Shown: positions 1 to 9,146 of the stretch, one piece after another | Layout: each line of letters opens with the position of its first letter | Position numbering within the stretch: position 1 is the first letter of the stretch | Source: Acerihabitans sp047324305 | GTDB taxonomy: Bacteria > Pseudomonadota > Gammaproteobacteria > Enterobacterales > Enterobacteriaceae | Assembly (NCBI RefSeq): GCF_047324305.1 | Contig: NZ_CP178740.1 | Coordinates: 2,604,001 to 2,668,000, forward strand | DNA: 64,000 bases | Direction: 5' to 3' | Position numbers and translations under genes: made by a program | The notes under the pieces: model-generated | What the model was told of the DNA's origin: nothing | Seen by the model: only the letters and a program-made list of their open reading frames with translations | The model's database searches: none

Positions 1-751
1 GGCGGTGTCGCCCGACGGCCTGTGTCCGGCGCTCAAGCGGGCCATGCAACGCGGGGTAAAGGTGCTGACCTGGGATTCCGATACCAAACCGGAGTGCCGT
101 TCGGTGTATATCAACCAGGGTACGCCGAAACAGCTCGGCTCGCTGCTGGTGGATATGGCGGCGAAACAGGTCACCCGGGAGCAGGCCAAGGTGGCGTTTT
201 TTTACTCCAGCCCGACCGTTACCGATCAAAATCAATGGGTCAAAGAGGCCAAGGCCAAAATCAGCGCCGATCATCCCGGCTGGACTATCGTCACCACGCA
301 GTTCGGTTATAACGACGCCACCAAATCCCTGCAAACCGCCGAGAGTATCCTGAAGGCCTACCCGGACCTGGATGCGATTATCGCGCCTGACGCCAACGCG
401 CTGCCCGCCGCCGCGCAGGCCGCGGAGAATCTTGGCCGTAAGGGCGTGACCATCGTCGGTTTCAGCACGCCTAACGTCATGCGTCCCTATGTGCAACGCG
501 GCACGGTAAAGACCTTTGGCCTGTGGGATGTGGTACAGCAGGGCAAGATTGCGGTGTATGTGGCGCATGAAATGCTGCAAAAGGGCGACCTCAATGTCGG
601 CGATAAACTGACCATCCCGCAGGTGGGCGCGGTGGAGGTCTCCGCCAACAGCGTGCAGGGATATCAATATGAGGCCAAGAACAACGGCATCGTCCTGCTG
701 CCCGAACGCGTGCAGTTCAATAAAGACAATATCGATAAATACGATTTTTAA
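1..751 (+). CDS. lsrB: AI-2 substrate-binding protein LsrB, 3' part
   Basis: This is the carboxy-terminal part (about 250 residues) of the periplasmic binding protein of the autoinducer-2 ABC importer. The reading frame is open from base 2, so the amino terminus and signal peptide lie outside the window. The segment follows E. coli LsrB almost residue for residue: VLTWDSDTKPE, FFYSSPTVTDQNQWVKEAKA, APDANALPAAAQAAENL and the terminal ENIGKYDF-like end (here DNIDKYDF). The DSD and APDAN stretches belong to the AI-2 pocket in the family. It is followed by lsrF and lsrG in the usual lsrB-F-G order, so lsrA, lsrC and lsrD would be expected just upstream. The GTG at base 5 is an internal valine, not a start. 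Confidence 0.95.
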   Translation, partial: AVSPDGLCPALKRAMQRGVKVLTWDSDTKPECRSVYINQGTPKQLGSLLVDMAAKQVTREQAKVAFFYSSPTVTDQNQWVKEAKAKISADHPGWTIVTTQFGYNDATKSLQTAESILKAYPDLDAIIAPDANALPAAAQAAENLGRKGVTIVGFSTPNVMRPYVQRGTVKTFGLWDVVQQGKIAVYVAHEMLQKGDLNVGDKLTIPQVGAVEVSANSVQGYQYEAKNNGIVLLPERVQFNKDNIDKYDF

Positions 752-775
752 CCGGTCTGCGTAGGAGACATGATT

Positions 776-1669
776 ATGGCTGATTTGGACGATATCAAGG
801 ACGGCAAGGATTTCGGCATCGGCGTGGCGCAGCGCAATGTGCCGTTTTTCCTCAAGGGCAGCGGAGCGCTTGACTGGGGCATGCAATCGCGCCTGGCGCG
901 GATTTTCAATCCCGTATCCGGCCGTACGGTAATGCTGGCGTTCGACCATGGCTATTTCCAGGGGCCGACCACCGGTCTTGAGCGGATCGATTTGCACATC
1001 GCGCCGCTGTTCGCCCATACCGACGTGCTGATGTGCACGCGCGGCATCCTGCGCAGCCAGGTGCCGCCGGCGGTAAATAAACCGGTGGTGCTGCGCGCGT
1101 CCGGCGCCAACTCCATCTTAGGTGAACTGTCGAACGAGGCGGTGGCGGTATCCATTGAAGATGCGCTGCGCCTGAACGTGGCGGCGATGGCGGCGCAGGT
1201 GTATATAGGCAGCGAATACGAGCATCAGTCGATAAAAAATATTATCCAGCTGATTGACCAGGGCACGCGCTACGGCATGCCGACCATGGCGGTCACGGGC
1301 GTGGGAAAGGATATGGCGCGCGATCAGCGCTATTTTTCGCTGGCGACACGCATTGCCGCCGAAATAGGCGCGCAGGTGATCAAGACCTATTATACCGATA
1401 TCGGTTTTGAACGCGTGGCGGCGGGCTGTCCGGTGCCGATCGTCATTGCCGGCGGCAAAAAACTGCCCGAACGGGAGGCGCTGGAGATGTGCTATCGCGC
1501 CATTGACCAGGGCGCTTCCGGGGTCGACATGGGGCGGAATATCTTCCAGTCCGAGGCGCCGGTGGCGATGCTGAAAGCCGTGCAGGCGGTGGTGCACCAC
1601 GGCGAAAACGCCGAGCGCGCGTATGCGCTGTTCAAAAGCGAGCAACACCCGATAGAAGGGGGCAGGTAA
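776..1669 (+). CDS. lsrF: 3-hydroxy-5-phosphonooxypentane-2,4-dione thiolase LsrF
   Basis: This cytoplasmic enzyme performs the last step of phospho-AI-2 breakdown, thiolysis of the isomerised phospho-DPD to acetyl-CoA and dihydroxyacetone phosphate. It is 297 residues with a class I aldolase-like barrel. VIKTYYTD carries the catalytic lysine, which falls at residue 203 when translation starts at 776, the same number as in E. coli. That ATG (MADLDDIKDGKDF) lies 8 nt behind an AGGAG at 763-767, whereas the ATG at 770 is only 2 nt behind it and is unlikely to be used. The stop overlaps the lsrG start as TAATG, indicating translational coupling. Confidence 0.96.
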   Translation: MADLDDIKDGKDFGIGVAQRNVPFFLKGSGALDWGMQSRLARIFNPVSGRTVMLAFDHGYFQGPTTGLERIDLHIAPLFAHTDVLMCTRGILRSQVPPAVNKPVVLRASGANSILGELSNEAVAVSIEDALRLNVAAMAAQVYIGSEYEHQSIKNIIQLIDQGTRYGMPTMAVTGVGKDMARDQRYFSLATRIAAEIGAQVIKTYYTDIGFERVAAGCPVPIVIAGGKKLPEREALEMCYRAIDQGASGVDMGRNIFQSEAPVAMLKAVQAVVHHGENAERAYALFKSEQHPIEGGR

Positions 1670-1968
1670 TGCATGTGACGCTGGTGGAGATCAATGTCAA
1701 AGCCGACAAGATAGACGATTTTATTGCGGTTTTCCGGCAAAATCATCTTGGTTCGATTCAGGAACCAGGCAATTTACGCTTCGACGTGCTGCAGGACGAG
1801 CAGGTGCCGACCCGATTTTATATTTACGAGGCGTATCGCGATGAACAGGCGGTGGCGGCGCATAAAAAAACCGCGCACTACCTGCGCTGCGTTGAGCAAT
1901 TGGCGCCGCTGATGACCGAACCGCGCAAGAAGACCACCTTTATCGGCCTGCTGCCGGAGACGGCGTAA
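1669..1968 (+). CDS. lsrG: phospho-AI-2 isomerase LsrG
   Basis: A 99-residue protein of the antibiotic-biosynthesis-monooxygenase (ABM) ferredoxin-like fold. LsrG isomerises phospho-DPD to the substrate of LsrF. Family landmarks are the opening MHVTLVEINVK, the FYIYEAYRDEQAVAAHK stretch with its conserved H, and the TTFIGLLPE end. Length and position, directly after lsrF with a one-base overlap, match the enterobacterial operon. Only 24 nt separate its stop from the convergent GH15 gene, and no clear terminator hairpin is visible between them. Confidence 0.95.
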   Translation: MHVTLVEINVKADKIDDFIAVFRQNHLGSIQEPGNLRFDVLQDEQVPTRFYIYEAYRDEQAVAAHKKTAHYLRCVEQLAPLMTEPRKKTTFIGLLPETA

Positions 1969-1992
1969 GCTCCCGGCATAAACGGCGGGCGG

Positions 1993-3825
1993 TCAGGGCT
2001 GCCATAGCGGTTCCTGTCCGCTGAGCTTACGGTCAAGGAAAAACGCCGCGCTGATCAGTGCCAGATGGGTCAGCGCCTGCGGCGTATTGCCCAGCGGGTA
2101 GCCCCGCTGGTCGAATTCTTCAGCGTACAGGCCGAGCGGATTGGCATAGCTGAGCAGTTTTTCGAATTCGAAATGCGCTTCCTCCAGGCGATCCGCGCGC
2201 GCCAGGCACTCTACATACCAAAACGAGCAGGCGGCGAAGGCGCCCTCGCTGCCGGGCAAGGTATCGGATGGCGTGTTTTCGTTATTATAGCGCCGCACCA
2301 GGCCGTCCTGGACCAGCGTATCCCTGATGGCGTCCAGGGTGGCGAGCCAGTCGGGATCGGTGGCGCCGACAAAACGGAACAGCGGCATCAGCAGCATGGA
2401 CGCGTCCAGGTCCTGACCGTGCCGCGTGGCGGTAAAATGGCCTAGCTCATCATTCCAGAAATGCGTCCAGATATCCGCGCGGATATCGGTGCGCGCCTGA
2501 TCCCAGCGATCGTAGGGCATGGGCAGGGAGCGTTTCATCCCCAGGCGCAGCGCGCGATCGATGGCTACCCAGCACATCAGCCGGGAGTGCAGGAAATGCT
2601 GGGGTTCACCGCGCATTTCCCAGATGCCCGCATCCGGCTGGTTCCAGCTGTTGCAGACATGATCGATCATCCTGACGATATGCTGCCAGCCGCGGTGCGA
2701 AATAGCCTCGCCATATTTGTTCGCCAGGTAAACGGCATCCATCAGTTCGCCATAAATATCGAGCTGGAGCTGCCGGTAAGCCCCGTTGCCGATGCGTACC
2801 GGCACCGACCCGGCATAGCCCGACAGATGCGGCAGGCTGGCCTCCGGCAGTTCGGTACCGCTGTCCAGCCGATACATGACCTGCAGTTTATCCGGCTCAA
2901 ACTGACTGTTTTCCATGCAGCGGCCCACCCATGTGGTAAAGGCGCCGGCTTCCTCGATATAACCCAGGCGCATCAGGGCATAAACGCTAAACGAGGCGTC
3001 GCGGATCCAGGAGGCGCGATAGTCCCAGTTGCGCGCGCCGCCCAGATGCTCAGGCAGGCCGAAAGTGGCGGCGGCGGCAATGGAGCCGTGTTTCCAGGAG
3101 GTCAGGAGCTTAAGCGCCAGCGCCGATCGGTTGACCATTTCCCGCCAGCGCCCTTTATAGCTGCTGGCGGCGCTCCAACGCCGCCAATAGCGCAGCGTGG
3201 TATCGAAGCATACCCGGGTATTATCCAGATTGACCTGCGGGTCGCGGGCGCTGCCGAAGATAAATTCCGCGTGTTCACCGGCTTTAAGCGTAAAACGGGC
3301 CACGGCGGCGGTGCCCGCGGCGGTATGCAGGGGGACGCTGGACACCAGGCGCAGGCTGGGCTGGCCGGGAGCGGTAAACACCACCGTCTCATGGTCCAGG
3401 CGGGCGCGGGTGGCCGCGCGGGCATAGTCGTGCACCGGCGCGCAGCGCAGCGTAAAGCAGGCTTCGCCCTGAAGCACCTTCAGGCGACGTATAATGCGCG
3501 GCATGCGGTTTTCGTCGTCGCAGATCGGCATAAAATCGGTGATTTCCGCCAAGCCGGTAGTGTCCAGCCAGCGGGTTTGCAGGATATTGCTGTCGGGCAG
3601 GTAAAGCTGTTGCCTGCGGGCATCCGGCCAATCGGGGGATAAGGTGAAAACCCCGGCCGCGTCGGTATCCAGCAGCGCGCTGAACACGGACGGACTGTCA
3701 AGGTCGGGCCAGCAGAAATAGTCAATGCTGGCGTCAACGGCGATCAGTGCGCAGGTCTGTAAATCGCCGATGATGCCGTGTTCCCCAATGCGTCGTATCG
3801 CGTCGGTTTGAGGTAAGTCAGCCAT
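1993..3825 (-). CDS. glycoside hydrolase family 15 protein (glucoamylase/trehalase-like)
   Basis: A 610-residue cytoplasmic protein without a signal peptide. The first about 220 residues form the beta-sandwich domain typical of bacterial GH15 enzymes (GIIGDLQTCALIAVDASIDYFCWPDLDSPSVF), and the rest is the (alpha/alpha)6 barrel. Active-site neighbourhoods are present: RNWDYRASWIRDASF (residues about 265-280) and the late LPGSEGAFAACSFWYVECL region where the second catalytic glutamate lies. GH15 members of this architecture include glucoamylases, glucodextranases and trehalases, and the substrate cannot be fixed from sequence. It is not part of the AI-2 pathway although it converges on lsrG. 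The promoter would lie in the 136 nt between it and the LuxR-type gene. Confidence 0.85.
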   Translation of the reverse strand: MADLPQTDAIRRIGEHGIIGDLQTCALIAVDASIDYFCWPDLDSPSVFSALLDTDAAGVFTLSPDWPDARRQQLYLPDSNILQTRWLDTTGLAEITDFMPICDDENRMPRIIRRLKVLQGEACFTLRCAPVHDYARAATRARLDHETVVFTAPGQPSLRLVSSVPLHTAAGTAAVARFTLKAGEHAEFIFGSARDPQVNLDNTRVCFDTTLRYWRRWSAASSYKGRWREMVNRSALALKLLTSWKHGSIAAAATFGLPEHLGGARNWDYRASWIRDASFSVYALMRLGYIEEAGAFTTWVGRCMENSQFEPDKLQVMYRLDSGTELPEASLPHLSGYAGSVPVRIGNGAYRQLQLDIYGELMDAVYLANKYGEAISHRGWQHIVRMIDHVCNSWNQPDAGIWEMRGEPQHFLHSRLMCWVAIDRALRLGMKRSLPMPYDRWDQARTDIRADIWTHFWNDELGHFTATRHGQDLDASMLLMPLFRFVGATDPDWLATLDAIRDTLVQDGLVRRYNNENTPSDTLPGSEGAFAACSFWYVECLARADRLEEAHFEFEKLLSYANPLGLYAEEFDQRGYPLGNTPQALTHLALISAAFFLDRKLSGQEPLWQP

Positions 3826-3961
3826 GTCCCTGATTTCCTGAAAAGGCGCGTATGCCGCTGGATTGAGTCAATGTAGTACTAACTATAGCGCAGGATGAAT
3901 GGCCTGGCCTTTGCATCCGCGTTCATGCGCGCCAGTCTATGGGGTTTATGCAGGGATGATT

Positions 3962-4720
3962 TCAGGCGGCAGGCACGGAGAGCCGGGTTTTGGCATTGAT
4001 GTTGATCAGCTGGCTGCCGGCGCAGAAAAATTTTTGCGGAATGTAACGATCGAACCCCTTGGCACGGCAAAAATCCACTAGCCCGCTTAAACAGTGCACG
4101 CCGGCTTTTTTATACACAATAAGCAATCTATTCTCGACGGTCCTGAACGAGAGGTTAAGTTTTTTGGCTATTATTTTACTGCTCATGGATTGCAATGCAT
4201 AAAAGATCACGTCCAACTCGCCTTCGGAAAACAGCTGTTCCGGCGGGAAAAAAGAGAAGAACGTGGGACGCTCGCCGTTAATATGTTTCAGCAGGGAAAA
4301 ATGCTCAAACTTGCGGGCATGGAAAACGGTGCCGATACATTTGCCGATTCTATGGTCAAATAAAGGGAATTTATCAAAATAATAGGGCTGTAGCAGCTGT
4401 TCGCCGCCATAACGATGAATTTCCAGGGAACAGAGCCGATCTTTGACTTGCAGCGTGCTGCGGTCATGCTCTTTGAAATGCCAGGCGAATTCGGCAATGG
4501 AGGAGGGCAACTGATCGTCCAGGCAGCCTTCAATATTGTGTAACGAGCGCTTTACATTAATAAGGTCATAATAAGCTTTATTTGCATAGGCATAACGAGA
4601 TTCTGTATCTTTAACGCCCCACGGCTCGCTGGAATTATCCCAGAACATCAAAAGCTGTGGTGATATTTCAATTGCAAATCGCTCGGCTATCCCAGCAGCG
4701 CATTTCATATTAACTTCCAT
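3962..4720 (-). CDS. PAS-like/LuxR-type transcriptional regulator
   Basis: A 252-residue regulator. The amino-terminal half looks like a PAS-type sensor (PQLLMFWDNSSEPWGVKDTESRYAYANKAYYDL). The carboxy-terminal half has a GerE/LuxR helix-turn-helix, from LFSEGELDVIFYALQSMSSK through IAKKLNLSFRTVENRLL to IYKKAGV-like sequence. The usual acyl-homoserine-lactone pocket residues are not apparent, so it is better described as a PAS-HTH regulator than as a LuxR quorum receptor. The start at 4720 has AGGTGG about 8 nt upstream. The gene stands alone. Its flanking DNA is AT-rich, and the divergent neighbour is the NCS1 permease, a plausible but unproven target. Confidence 0.75.
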   Translation of the reverse strand: MEVNMKCAAGIAERFAIEISPQLLMFWDNSSEPWGVKDTESRYAYANKAYYDLINVKRSLHNIEGCLDDQLPSSIAEFAWHFKEHDRSTLQVKDRLCSLEIHRYGGEQLLQPYYFDKFPLFDHRIGKCIGTVFHARKFEHFSLLKHINGERPTFFSFFPPEQLFSEGELDVIFYALQSMSSKIIAKKLNLSFRTVENRLLIVYKKAGVHCLSGLVDFCRAKGFDRYIPQKFFCAGSQLININAKTRLSVPAA

Positions 4721-4990
4721 TAGTGTGCCACCTAATTAATCACAACTTGTCCATATCCCCATCATAATGTTTAAACATAGTACTGTCCAGAGGGGTAAAA
4801 AAGATATTAATAACTGATAAAAATACATTGTCATTATAGAATGCAGGCCGTTAAGCCGAAGGCGCCCGTGTAGCTTACACCTTCATTTTTTTAATTTTAA
4901 TTAAACGTAAATTATAAAATTAGATATATAACCAACGTATAAGCCGCCGATCCCGCATCTGGCGCTATTTACACTATAAGGATATTTGTG
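4721..4990. promoter_or_regulatory. divergent intergenic region, regulator / NCS1 permease
   Basis: This 270-nt AT-rich spacer separates the divergent PAS-LuxR gene and the NCS1 permease gene, so it must hold both promoters. I see no clear palindromic operator or riboswitch. AAGGA at about 4977-4981 serves the permease start. Confidence 0.4.
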
Positions 4991-6295
4991 ATGGAAAAAA
5001 TCAATATCGCCGCCAATGATTATGCCTGCGCGCGCGTACCGGACGCGCGGCGCTCCGGCTTTCTCACCGTGACCATGATACGCATCGGCATTACCACCAC
5101 CCTCGGGCAATTTTTGCTTGGGGCGATGCTTGGCCATGCCATGACATTTTACCAGGCGCTGTTCGCGACCTTTCTGGGAAGCCTGATCCTGGAATTCGTC
5201 GGCCTGGGGCTGGGACTGGCCGCCGCCAGGGAGGGGTTGTCCACCAGCCTGCTGGCCCGCTGGTGCGGTTTCGGCCAGGCGGGATCGGTGCTGATTGGCG
5301 TTGTGATCGCCCTTAGCCTGTTAGGGTGGTTTGGCGTGCAGAACGCCATTTTTGCCCATGGCGTTGATTATATGCTGGGAGGGCGGCTCGGTTTCGGCTG
5401 CTCCGCGGTTATTACCGGCATGGCGCTTACCGCCCTGGTCGCCTGCGGTTTTCGCGCCCTGGGCTGGACGGCCATGATATCGGTACCGCTCTTCTTCCTG
5501 GTGGTCGGCTGGATCGCGCTGGAGCTGCTGGCCGGCCATGATGTTGCCGCCCTGGTCGCCGCCGCGCCTATCGGCGAACCCATGACCCTGGGGATGGCGG
5601 CCACCAGCGTAGCGGGCGGTTGTATCGTCGGCGCTGTCACCACGGCGGATATCAGCCGTTATTGTAAAAACGGCCGGCATGTTTTCTGGATGATCACCGT
5701 CTCGATTATCATCGGCGAATTCGTGGTTAACGGTATCGCCATCCTGATAGCGCATGCGCTGGGAACGTCGGACGTGGTCGCGGTGATGACGCAGACCGCC
5801 GGATGGGTAGGCGTATCCGCGGTGATCTTGTCGGCGGTGAAAATCAATGACGCCAATTTGTATTCGTCTTCCCTGGCACTGGCCAACGCTTTCGAAGGCA
5901 TTACCGGCAGGAAGTTAAGCTATCGCCGGCTGACGATTATCTTGGGTGCCTGCGGCACGATATTGACGCTAATCGGCATTCTGGAGCAATATCAGCATTT
6001 CCTTATCCTGATGGGTGTGGTTTTCCCTCCGGTGGCAGGCGTTATGGTTTGTGATTATTATCTGCTGCGAACCAGCCGCCGGCTCCTCGACCAAACGCGC
6101 GCCAACCATGCCCTGCCGGACCCGGCATTGACGCCTGTCATCGGCTGGCGGGCCGTTATAGCCTGCGTAACGGGGATCCTGGCCGGCCTTCTCTTTGATG
6201 CGGGGATCGCGGCCCTTAATTCGTTAATGGTTTCCATTATTGTCTATTGGATAATATGTACTCTTAAATCAAGGCGCGTTGCCGATGTACAATAA
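4991..6295 (+). CDS. NCS1-family nucleobase permease (CodB-like)
   Basis: A 434-residue integral membrane protein with about 12 hydrophobic segments and charged amino and carboxy ends. The first helix region (TMIRIGITTTLGQFLLGAMLG) and the segment GGCIVGAVTTADISRYCKNGRHVF are typical of the nucleobase:cation symporter-1 family that includes cytosine permease CodB. KINDANLYSSSLALANAFEG matches the substrate- and ion-site helix of that family. No cytosine deaminase gene is adjacent, so the substrate (cytosine, another purine or pyrimidine, or a related compound) is open. An in-frame GTG at 4988 immediately precedes the ATG chosen here, and both lie within range of the same AAGGA. Confidence 0.8.
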   Translation: MEKINIAANDYACARVPDARRSGFLTVTMIRIGITTTLGQFLLGAMLGHAMTFYQALFATFLGSLILEFVGLGLGLAAAREGLSTSLLARWCGFGQAGSVLIGVVIALSLLGWFGVQNAIFAHGVDYMLGGRLGFGCSAVITGMALTALVACGFRALGWTAMISVPLFFLVVGWIALELLAGHDVAALVAAAPIGEPMTLGMAATSVAGGCIVGAVTTADISRYCKNGRHVFWMITVSIIIGEFVVNGIAILIAHALGTSDVVAVMTQTAGWVGVSAVILSAVKINDANLYSSSLALANAFEGITGRKLSYRRLTIILGACGTILTLIGILEQYQHFLILMGVVFPPVAGVMVCDYYLLRTSRRLLDQTRANHALPDPALTPVIGWRAVIACVTGILAGLLFDAGIAALNSLMVSIIVYWIICTLKSRRVADVQ

Positions 6296-6640
6296 CCCTC
6301 CCCTGGTAAAGTAAAATGCCATAACATTAACAGGAAGCGTATCAGCGTCCGGAAAAAGGCGGATATCCTGATCGCTTCTTTGATATTCAAAATAATTCTT
6401 TATGTGTTTAAGGAAAATGAATATATCGTTCAGGTAAGATTTAACGTAATCTGCCAGCGCCATGACAATACCGGGCTTTATGCCACAATGTGCCCCGTTG
6501 TTAATCACTGGTATATCACAATTAGCCGCTGTCCACTAATCCACGTGGTAGAGTACTTTCTACTCGATAATAAATATGTTTTAATACGCAGCTATTTTAA
6601 CAACATAACACTATACATTTGCCGGTGCAGGAGAAGACGC
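6296..6640. other. AT-rich intergenic region upstream of the small LRR gene
   Basis: These 345 nt hold no gene I can support. The reading frame of the LRR protein stays open upstream to 6380, but the added residues (MIFKIILYVFKENEY...) have no LRR character. The segment is markedly AT-rich. It contains the 8-bp palindrome CCACGTGG at 6541-6548, followed by a short inverted repeat GTAGA...TCTAC (6548-6563). The promoter of the LRR gene is expected here. Confidence 0.5.
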
Positions 6641-7261
6641 ATGTGTAAATTCAGCCCCTGCTTCTATGAGTTCCTTTTTGATAGTCATGTTGAGTTCATT
6701 AGGAAGCCTGATGGAAATACAATAATTTTTGGCGCCTTGAATTTAACCCATACGGGAATCAGGCATATTCCGCAAAAATTGATAATTGTTAATTCGCTTA
6801 TTATGAGATATTGCGACATTGAATATCTTCCCGAGGGGTTACAGGTCTTTGATGACCTGGACTTGAAAAACACGCCGATCAAGCGATTACCGCAGGACCT
6901 GCACGTTGGCGGAAGTATCTTCCTGGAAAATTCGCAGTTGAGCGAGCTGCCGGACAATTTCGAGGTTGACGGCGGATTGGATCTTGAAAATACGCCGATA
7001 AGAACGTTACCGAGTAATCTGTGCGTAGGGGGTTATCTGAACATCCAGGGTACCAATATTACCGCTTTGCCTGAAGATCTTTATGTCGGCCAGACTTTGC
7101 TGCTTGATAGCGAAAAAATCAGTATGAACGAGGCCTATCGCAATATTTTGGCCAGCGGGATAATATGGCCTAAGGAACGTCAATATATTAACAAGAATGT
7201 TAAGTCATTAACAAAGGTAGGCAATGCCGAATCGAGCTACACGCATCGTGCGTTTTTCTAG
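6641..7261 (+). CDS. small leucine-rich-repeat protein, effector-like
   Basis: A 206-residue protein with no signal peptide and no membrane segment. From about residue 35 it contains five to six consecutive 20-residue repeats of the form LPxxLxVxGxLxLxxTxI: LPEGLQVFDDLDLKNTP, LPQDLHVGGSIFLENSQ, LPDNFEVDGGLDLENTP, LPSNLCVGGYLNIQGTN and LPEDLYVGQTLLLDSEK. This is the short 20-residue bacterial LRR class of the IpaH/YopM type, which is common in type III effectors. The start at 6641 has a perfect AGGAG 7 nt upstream (6629-6633), which is why the longer frame is rejected. There is no E3-ligase (NEL) domain, and after the repeats only about 45 residues remain. The gene is AT-rich compared with both neighbours, suggesting transfer. 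Function is unknown. Confidence 0.75.
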   Translation: MCKFSPCFYEFLFDSHVEFIRKPDGNTIIFGALNLTHTGIRHIPQKLIIVNSLIMRYCDIEYLPEGLQVFDDLDLKNTPIKRLPQDLHVGGSIFLENSQLSELPDNFEVDGGLDLENTPIRTLPSNLCVGGYLNIQGTNITALPEDLYVGQTLLLDSEKISMNEAYRNILASGIIWPKERQYINKNVKSLTKVGNAESSYTHRAFF

Positions 7262-7515
7262 TGCGCCGTTCGGCGCGCCCATGGCGGCCTGCTTTTTGAT
7301 CCTCTTACCGGAAACGCCGTTCCAGGCTGTATTGCATTGGGGGGCCCGGCTTGTTATTAATATTTCTAATAGGGATATTAATAAAATGAGGGTGGGTTAT
7401 CCCATTCCCGCGGCCTGTTTTATGGAATAGTAGTGGGCAATCTGACCCATACCACCGGTGTTTACCGCCCGGCGTACCGGCGCTGGGAGTCAATTTTCGC
7501 CATGGAGAGATTGTC

Positions 7516-8982
7516 ATGACCCATTTTATCAACGGCAGCTGGCGCAGCGGCAAAGGCGATCCTTTTACCAAGCTTTGCCCTGTCAGCGGCGCGCTTTTAT
7601 GGCAGGGTAACGAAGCGAATGCGCTTCAGGTCGACGAGGCATGTCGGGCCGCGCGCGCTGCGTTTCCCGCCTGGGCCAGGCGGCCGTTGTCAGGACGCGT
7701 CGAGATGCTGCAGGCATTCGCCGGTTTGCTTGCCCAGCATAAAACCGAGCTGGCGAGCGTCATTTCCCGCGAGACCAGCAAGCCGCTGTGGGAAAGCCAG
7801 ACCGAAGTGCAGGCCATGATCAATAAGGTGGCTATTTCCCTGACGGCTTACCACGCCCGCACCGCAGAAAGCGTCGCGGCGCAGGGCGACGGCCAGGCCA
7901 GCTTGCGCCACCGGCCGCACGGCGTGCTGGCGGTATTCGGCCCGTATAACTTTCCGGGGCATTTACCCAACGGCCATATCGTGCCCGCGCTGCTGGCGGG
8001 CAATACCCTGGTGTTTAAACCCAGCGAACTGACGCCGATGACCGCCGAACTGACCTTGCGTTTGTGGCAAGAAGCCGGACTGCCCCCGGGGGTTATCAAC
8101 CTGGTGCAGGGCGGCCGGCAAACCGGCATGGCCCTGGCTCAATCTTCTGAGACCGACGGGCTCTTGTTTACCGGCAGCGCCCATACCGGCTATCAACTGC
8201 ACCGGCAATTGGCCGGCCGGCCGGAAAAAATGCTGGCGCTGGAAATGGGCGGTAACAACGCCCTGATTGTTGAACAGGCGGACGACGTGGACGCGGCGGT
8301 AAATGTTATTATCCACTCGGCGTTCATCTCCGCAGGCCAGCGCTGTACCTGCGCCCGCCGTCTGCTGGTCAGGCGCGGTGCGGCGGGGGATGCCCTGCTC
8401 GGCCGGCTGGTAAAGGTAAGCGCCGCCTTGCGTATCGGCGCCTGGGATAGCCAACCGCCGCCGTTTATGGGCGGGGTGATAAGCCTGCAGGCGGCGGCCA
8501 GTCTTATCGTGGCGCAGGAACAACTGCTGGCCGCGGGCGGCAAAGCCATGCTGGCCCTGACTCAGCCGCGGGCGGAAAGCAGCCTGCTGACGCCGGGCAT
8601 TATCGATATCACCGCGGTGCCTGACGCCCCGGATGAAGAATACTTTGGCCCGCTGTTAAGCGTTATCCGCTATGACGATTTTGACCAGGCCCTGCATATT
8701 GCCAACAATACCCGTTTCGGGCTGGCCATGGGATTGATATCACCCCATCGCCATCATTTCGACCGGCTATTGCTTGAGGCCCGCGCCGGCATCGTCAATT
8801 GGAATAAACCGCTGACCGGTGCGGCCAGCAGCGCGCCTTTCGGCGGCATCGGCGCATCCGGCAACCACCGGCCCAGCGCTTTTTACGCGGCGGATTATTG
8901 CGCCTGGCCCATGGCGTCGCTGGAAAGCGAGCAATTGACCCTGCCCGAGCCATTGGCGCCGGGTCTGACATTTCCCGGTTAG
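7516..8982 (+). CDS. astD: succinylglutamate-semialdehyde dehydrogenase AstD (orphan)
   Basis: A 488-residue NAD-dependent aldehyde dehydrogenase, close to the usual length of AstD, the fourth enzyme of the arginine succinyltransferase pathway. The opening THFINGSWRSGKGDPF, the cofactor region GPYNFPGHLPNGHIVPALLAGNT, the catalytic glutamate in LEMGGNNALIV and the catalytic cysteine 277 in ISAGQRCTCARRLL are all AstD-like. The other ast genes (astC, astA, astB, astE) are not beside it: the downstream neighbour is a small lipoprotein and upstream is the LRR gene. It may therefore work with ast genes elsewhere or have a different aldehyde substrate. The 254-nt upstream gap holds no supported gene, and GAGAGATTGTC precedes the ATG. 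Confidence 0.85.
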   Translation: MTHFINGSWRSGKGDPFTKLCPVSGALLWQGNEANALQVDEACRAARAAFPAWARRPLSGRVEMLQAFAGLLAQHKTELASVISRETSKPLWESQTEVQAMINKVAISLTAYHARTAESVAAQGDGQASLRHRPHGVLAVFGPYNFPGHLPNGHIVPALLAGNTLVFKPSELTPMTAELTLRLWQEAGLPPGVINLVQGGRQTGMALAQSSETDGLLFTGSAHTGYQLHRQLAGRPEKMLALEMGGNNALIVEQADDVDAAVNVIIHSAFISAGQRCTCARRLLVRRGAAGDALLGRLVKVSAALRIGAWDSQPPPFMGGVISLQAAASLIVAQEQLLAAGGKAMLALTQPRAESSLLTPGIIDITAVPDAPDEEYFGPLLSVIRYDDFDQALHIANNTRFGLAMGLISPHRHHFDRLLLEARAGIVNWNKPLTGAASSAPFGGIGASGNHRPSAFYAADYCAWPMASLESEQLTLPEPLAPGLTFPG

Positions 8983-9146
8983 CGGCGCGGATGTTTTCAG
9001 GCCGGCGGCGCGGGAAAGTAAACCCGACATCACCCGCCGGCCGGATCCATAATTTGCCGCTGACCGCAGCGTAAATCGCTGCTATGATTGCCGGATTCAT
9101 GGGTTCACCGTCATCCGGGCGCCCTCGCTCAGCCTAAGGTAGAGAT

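Noticed and set aside
3962..4720. AHL quorum-sensing receptor
   Set aside because: The DNA-binding domain is LuxR-type, but the sensor half looks PAS-like, the usual autoinducer-pocket residues are not evident, and no luxI-type gene is adjacent.
6380..6640. Amino-terminal extension of the small LRR protein
   Set aside because: The frame is open to 6380, but the added sequence has no LRR character and no ribosome site. AGGAG at 6629-6633 points to the start at 6641.
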